In this document: positions 61,044 through 64,000 of the stretch, piece after piece
Layout of the letters: each line of letters opens with the position of its first letter
Numbering within the stretch: the stretch's first letter is position 1
From: Halosimplex amylolyticum
Lineage (GTDB): Archaea; Halobacteriota; Halobacteria; Halobacteriales; Haloarculaceae
DNA length: 64,000 nucleotides
Reading direction: 5' to 3'
Assembly: GCF_051414035.1 (NCBI RefSeq)
Contig: NZ_JBLKNW010000006.1
Location: forward strand, 186,001 to 250,000
Program-made: the position numbers and the translations under genes
The notes under the pieces: generated by a model
Told to the model about the DNA's origin: nothing
The model's input: only the letters and a program-made list of their open reading frames with translations
Databases searched by the model: none

Positions 61044-61187
61044 TCACGCTTCGGAGGCGAGGAACAGGTACGCGCCGGCGACCTCGTCAGGGGTCGACAT
61101 CCGCCCCAGCGGGACGGTCGGCTCGATATCCTGACCGCGTAGGTCCGGCAGGTCGACGTCGTCGAGGAGGAAGCCGTCGTTCGCCGT
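61044..61187 (-). pseudogene. C-terminal fragment of a short-chain dehydrogenase
   Basis: In the minus-strand frame ending at TGA (61044-61046), the last residues read PLGRMSTPDEVAGAYLFLASEA, the unmistakable SDR C-terminal motif (PLGR...PEEVA...FLAS). Upstream the similarity fades after about 45 codons, without NAD-binding or YxxxK motifs, so the gene has lost most of its 5' part. It lies between gfo6 and a thioredoxin-fold gene, possibly once a sugar-metabolism partner. Confidence 0.75.
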
Positions 61188-61270
61188 TCCCACGGGTCGA
61201 TCCCGACGGAGTGACGATCGAAACTTCCCGTCGTGGTCGTCGATGCCGGCAGCAGCCGGCGGTCAGCGGC

Positions 61271-61837
61271 TCAGTCGTCTTTCCACTTGATCGAACAGCC
61301 GCGACTCGGTCTGAACTCGTCGTCGACCTCCTCGCCCGCGAGCAGGCGGTCGACGATAGCTTTCATCTCCCGTTCGGTCGGCTCGTCGTCGGGGTTGAGC
61401 GCGTCGTCCAGGCGACCGTGGTAGACGAGGCGGAACTCGCCGTCGGCTTCCTCGAAGAGGAACGGGTCCGGCGTGCACGTCGCGCCGTAGGCGGCGGCGA
61501 CCTCCTGGCTCTCGTCGCGCAGGTACGCGTCGTACTGAACCTTCCCGCGCTCGACGTACTCCTCCATCTTCTCGACGGAGTCCTCGGGGTACTCCTCGGC
61601 GTCGTTGGGGTTGATCCCGACGACGGCGACGTCGTCGTACTCGTCTGCGAGCGCGTTCAACTCGTCGAACTTCGCCTGGGCGTACGGGCAGTGGTTGCAG
61701 GTGAACACGACCAATAGCGCCTCGTTGTCGGCGAAGTCGTCGAGCGCGTGTGTCTCACCGCCGACGCCGGGCAGTTCGAAGGCCGGTGCGGCGTCGCCGC
61801 GGTCGAGCGCGTCCTCCTCGGAGTCGAGTGCGACCAT
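61271..61837 (-). CDS. Thioredoxin-fold AhpC/TlpA-like protein
   Basis: The 188-residue protein has a peroxiredoxin-like start (APAFELPGVGGETHALDDFADNEALLVVF) and a CNHC redox pair (C47, C50) in TCNHCPYAQAKFDELNAL. GINPNDAEEYPEDSVEKM follows, and a late Cys lies near the C-terminus (SRGCSIKWKD). This matches a group of predicted thiol-disulfide or peroxide-reducing enzymes. Cytoplasmic, no signal peptide. Confidence 0.88.
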   Translation of the reverse strand: MVALDSEEDALDRGDAAPAFELPGVGGETHALDDFADNEALLVVFTCNHCPYAQAKFDELNALADEYDDVAVVGINPNDAEEYPEDSVEKMEEYVERGKVQYDAYLRDESQEVAAAYGATCTPDPFLFEEADGEFRLVYHGRLDDALNPDDEPTEREMKAIVDRLLAGEEVDDEFRPSRGCSIKWKDD

Positions 61838-61956
61838 GACGGGCGGGTGTACGGATGCCGACAGAATGACGTTTTGGGTGAGGGAGTCCCCGAATGCGGC
61901 TGGACTCCGGCCGCTGCCTGCACCACCCTTAGGGGCGTGACGGCCCTTGCCTCCGC

Positions 61957-62757
61957 ATGGTCGACGACCACCGAACCAACGCGGTCAAGGACCGAGTCGA
62001 GGCCGGCGAAGTCGCGCTGGGCGTCCTCGACAACACGTACAGCCCGACGCTCGTGGAGTTCTACGGCGAACTGGGCGTCGACTTCGTCTGGATCGACCTC
62101 GAACACGGCGGCCCCAGTCCGTGGGACGCAAGTGCGCTCGAGGAACTACTCCGCGCCGCGGAGGGGACGGGCACGGAGATCCTCGCGCGGGTTCCGACCA
62201 CCGAGCCCGCGCTCGTCAGGAAGACGCTCGACGCGGGCGTCAGGAACGTCTTTCTCTCGCGCGTGCAGGACGCCGAGGAGGTCGAGCGGGTGGCCCGGGC
62301 GGCCCGCTTCGAGTACGACGGCGAGCCGGGCGACCGCGGCATGGCGAGCCCGCGAGCGCGACGCTGGGGGCTCGCCGAGGACTACGTCGAGACGGAGGAC
62401 GAGGAGGTCTTCATCGGCGTGACCGTCGAGAACCGCGAAGCCGTCGACGCGGTCGACGACATCGTCGCGGTCCCGGAACTCGACTTCGTCTTCGCCGGCC
62501 CGCTCGACCTCTCGGTGTCGCTCGGACACCCGGGCGAACTCGACCACGAGGAGGTCCGCGAGGGGATCGAGCGGGTCCGCTCGACTGCCGTCGACGCCGA
62601 CGTGGCGCTGGGCGGCCTCGGCTTCGGGATGGACGACGTCAACGAGAAGGCCGAGAACGGCTACCAGATCCTCCACGTCGGAAGCACGACCGGCGCGCTG
62701 AAGTCGGCGGTCACGGGCTGGCTCGACGGGTTCGAGGGGTCGCGGTCGACCGAGTGA
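61957..62757 (+). CDS. HpcH/HpaI-family aldolase
   Basis: The 266-residue class II pyruvate aldolase-like enzyme has FVWIDLEHGGPSPWD, the Arg of EILARVPTTEPALV, the metal ligands Glu in GVTVENREAVD and Asp in FAGPLDLSVSLGHPGE. Typical members cleave 2-keto-3-deoxy sugar acids or 4-hydroxy-2-oxoheptanedioate. Sugar-acid cleavage would fit the nearby gfo6, but this is only context. A TATA-like CCTTAGG precedes the ATG by about 29 nt. Confidence 0.9.
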   Translation: MVDDHRTNAVKDRVEAGEVALGVLDNTYSPTLVEFYGELGVDFVWIDLEHGGPSPWDASALEELLRAAEGTGTEILARVPTTEPALVRKTLDAGVRNVFLSRVQDAEEVERVARAARFEYDGEPGDRGMASPRARRWGLAEDYVETEDEEVFIGVTVENREAVDAVDDIVAVPELDFVFAGPLDLSVSLGHPGELDHEEVREGIERVRSTAVDADVALGGLGFGMDDVNEKAENGYQILHVGSTTGALKSAVTGWLDGFEGSRSTE

Positions 62758-62783
62758 TCGGTCGGGCGAACTGGGGCGTCCGT

Positions 62784-63122
62784 TCAGTCAGTCTGCGACT
62801 GATAGGCGTCGTCGAACGCCGCGGCGGCCTCGAGGAGGGCGGAGTCGGGGACGACCCGATAGCGGGGCTCGCCCTCGTCGTCGGACGGCGCGACTTCGGT
62901 CTCCAGCACGCCGCGCTCGACGAACGCCGCGATCAGGTCGTTCAGGTACAGCGTCTTCAGCGGGACGCCCGAGCGCTCGGCGAGTTCCGAGCGGGTGTAG
63001 GCGTCCTCGGCGTCGAGGTCGACAAGCGTCCCGAACAGTTTCGCGGCCCCGTCGCTGTCGGCGACGAAGGCCCAGCCGTCGGAGTCGCCACCCGCGTCGT
63101 CTGACGGGTCGGTATCGAGCAT
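62784..63122 (-). CDS. Small winged-helix haloarchaeal protein
   Basis: The 112-residue protein has an acidic start (MLDTDPSDDAGGDSDG) and one winged-helix domain (about 28-95: AKLFGTLVDLDAEDAYTRSELAERSGVPLKTLYLNDLIAAFVERGVL) with a basic wing EGEPRYRVV. It is probably a regulator. Convergent with the aldolase gene. Confidence 0.78.
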   Translation of the reverse strand: MLDTDPSDDAGGDSDGWAFVADSDGAAKLFGTLVDLDAEDAYTRSELAERSGVPLKTLYLNDLIAAFVERGVLETEVAPSDDEGEPRYRVVPDSALLEAAAAFDDAYQSQTD

Positions 63123-63253
63123 ACTGAGCGCCTATGTGGGACGAGCGGATAAAGCCGCCCGTCCCGGCAGCGCACGCGGCCCTGGGTCGGCGGCGTGCCA
63201 CCCGATACCGGGATGGAGAAACCCTTTTGTTCGCAGTGGGCCGGTAGGTAGGT

Positions 63254-63742
63254 ATGAGCGACCGCGAGGAGATACTGGCGTTGCTCCGCGAGAACGCGCG
63301 GTACTCGACCGAAGACCTCGCCCGACAGACCGGGCTCGACGCCGACGACGTCGAGGCGGTCGTCGAGGATCTGGAGTCCGAGGGCGTGATCAAGGGCTAC
63401 CAGGCCGTCGTCGACTGGGACAAGGTCGAACCCGAGCGCGTCCGCGCGGCCGTCGAGTTGAACGTGACCCTCGACCGCGAGACCGGCTACGACGACATCG
63501 CCGAGCGCCTCGCGAAGTTCCCCGAGGTACAGGGACTGCGCCTCGTCAGCGGCGACTTCGACTTCGCCATGGAGGTCGAGGGCGACTCGATGAGCGAGGT
63601 GTCGCGGTTCATCAGCGAGAAGGTCGCGCCCGTCCCCGAGATCACCCAGACGGTGACCCACTACATCATGGAGAGCTACAAGGAACGCGGCGTCGAGTTC
63701 GGGGACGGCCACGACGACGACCGCCTGTCGATCTCGCCATGA
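63254..63742 (+). CDS. Lrp/AsnC-family transcriptional regulator
   Basis: The 162-residue protein has an N-terminal helix-turn-helix (ILALLRENARYSTEDLARQTGLDADDVEAVVEDLESEGVI) and a C-terminal RAM/AsnC ligand domain (about 70-150; DDIAERLAKFPEVQGLRLVSGDFDFAMEVEG). It likely senses an amino acid and, given the 4-nt overlap, controls the aminotransferase gene after it. Confidence 0.93.
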   Translation: MSDREEILALLRENARYSTEDLARQTGLDADDVEAVVEDLESEGVIKGYQAVVDWDKVEPERVRAAVELNVTLDRETGYDDIAERLAKFPEVQGLRLVSGDFDFAMEVEGDSMSEVSRFISEKVAPVPEITQTVTHYIMESYKERGVEFGDGHDDDRLSISP

Positions 63743-64000
63743 CGTTCGATCCGACCGACCGCGTCGCCTCGGTGCCTCCCTCCGGCATCCGCAGGTTCTT
63801 CGAACTCGCAGAGGAGTACGACGACATCATCTCCCTCGGGGTCGGCGAGCCCGACTTCGCCCCGCCGTGGGCGGCTCGCGACGCCGCCATCGCCTCCCTG
63901 GAGCGCGGGCAGACCTCCTACACCGCCAATCGCGGTATGGCGGAACTGCGCAACCGGATCGCGGTCGACGCTCGCGAGCGCTACGGGCTCGACTACGACC
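63739..64000 (+). CDS. PLP-dependent aminotransferase class I/II (partial, runs off window)
   Basis: The first 87 residues read MTFDPTDRVASVPPSGIRRF..., with ISLGVGEPDFAPPWAARDAA and TSYTANRGMAELRNRIA, the N-terminal arm and substrate-binding region of aspartate/aromatic aminotransferases. The PLP lysine lies beyond the window. Its ATG overlaps the Lrp gene stop (ATGA), a pairing common in haloarchaea. Confidence 0.93.
   Translation, partial: MTFDPTDRVASVPPSGIRRFFELAEEYDDIISLGVGEPDFAPPWAARDAAIASLERGQTSYTANRGMAELRNRIAVDARERYGLDYD

Overview
The window is chromosomal DNA of a halophilic archaeon (class Halobacteria). The evidence is the very high GC content, acidic proteins, leaderless genes with archaeal TATA boxes, archaeal housekeeping genes (TFB, Rpo11/RpoL, L11-L1-L10-L12, diphthine synthase, Trm5, phosphomevalonate decarboxylase), an S-layer glycoprotein with a PGF-CTERM tail next to archaeosortase A, and many haloarchaea-only small proteins. 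I cannot name the genus. Gene density is high, and no rRNA, CRISPR array or intact insertion sequence was seen.

Layout. 1-3.3 kb: a gene end, a 25-bp tandem repeat, small proteins, winged-helix regulators and a DUF457-type membrane hydrolase. 3.3-13.4 kb: a glycan locus with hexapeptide acyltransferase, DegT sugar aminotransferase, an asparagine-synthase-like protein whose visible active-site motifs are both degenerate, polysaccharide deacetylase, NAD-sugar epimerase, GT2 glycosyltransferase and, slightly apart, glmS (entry to UDP-GlcNAc). It includes an AT-rich gene-free island near 7.0-7.3 kb. 13.5-20 kb: membrane proteins, rpoL, and cytochrome oxidase subunit III beside a large membrane protein. 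20.2 kb: tRNA-Thr(CGU) with partial copies of its 3' end alongside. 20.3-31.9 kb: trm5, dph5, artA, the S-layer gene, a two-domain glyoxalase, a DRG GTPase, a TrmB-like regulator and TFB. 32.1-35 kb: ribosomal stalk genes. 35-44 kb: acyl-CoA synthetase, TctA-like permease, the trpDFEG operon and an M24-fold protein. 44-52 kb: PH-domain protein, an actin-like protein, and an RND/MMPL exporter coupled to a TrmB-like regulator. 51.9-54.7 kb: motility and chemotaxis (FlaD/E-like, ParA, CheW). 54.7-64 kb: NDH-2-like enzyme, methyltransferase, two tandem universal stress proteins, mvaD, a Gfo6-type sugar dehydrogenase, a decayed SDR fragment, thioredoxin-fold protein, HpaI-type aldolase, Lrp regulator and a cut-off aminotransferase.

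How genes work together. GlmS and the 3.3-10.7 kb enzymes would make and modify amino-sugar glycans, for which the S-layer protein is a plausible acceptor; ArtA would process the S-layer C-terminus. ParA, CheW and FlaD/E probably link chemosensory arrays to the archaellum. Four overlapping genes (trpD, trpF, trpE, trpG) give the first part of tryptophan synthesis.

Most unusual signals. (1) Short leaderless-looking ORFs sit 31-32 nt after a CATAACAA/TATAACAA box and end on or inside the start of the main gene (glmS, deacetylase, epimerase; a looser case before the DUF457 gene). (2) Copies of gene 3' ends lie just beyond the stop codons of the glyoxalase gene and rpl11, and near tRNA-Thr. (3) The AsnB-like and M24 paralogues have lost recognisable catalytic or metal-binding residues. 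(4) Paired direct repeats, 22 bp apart, lie between the actin-like gene and the exporter-regulator operon. All functional statements are inferences from sequence, and no search was run.
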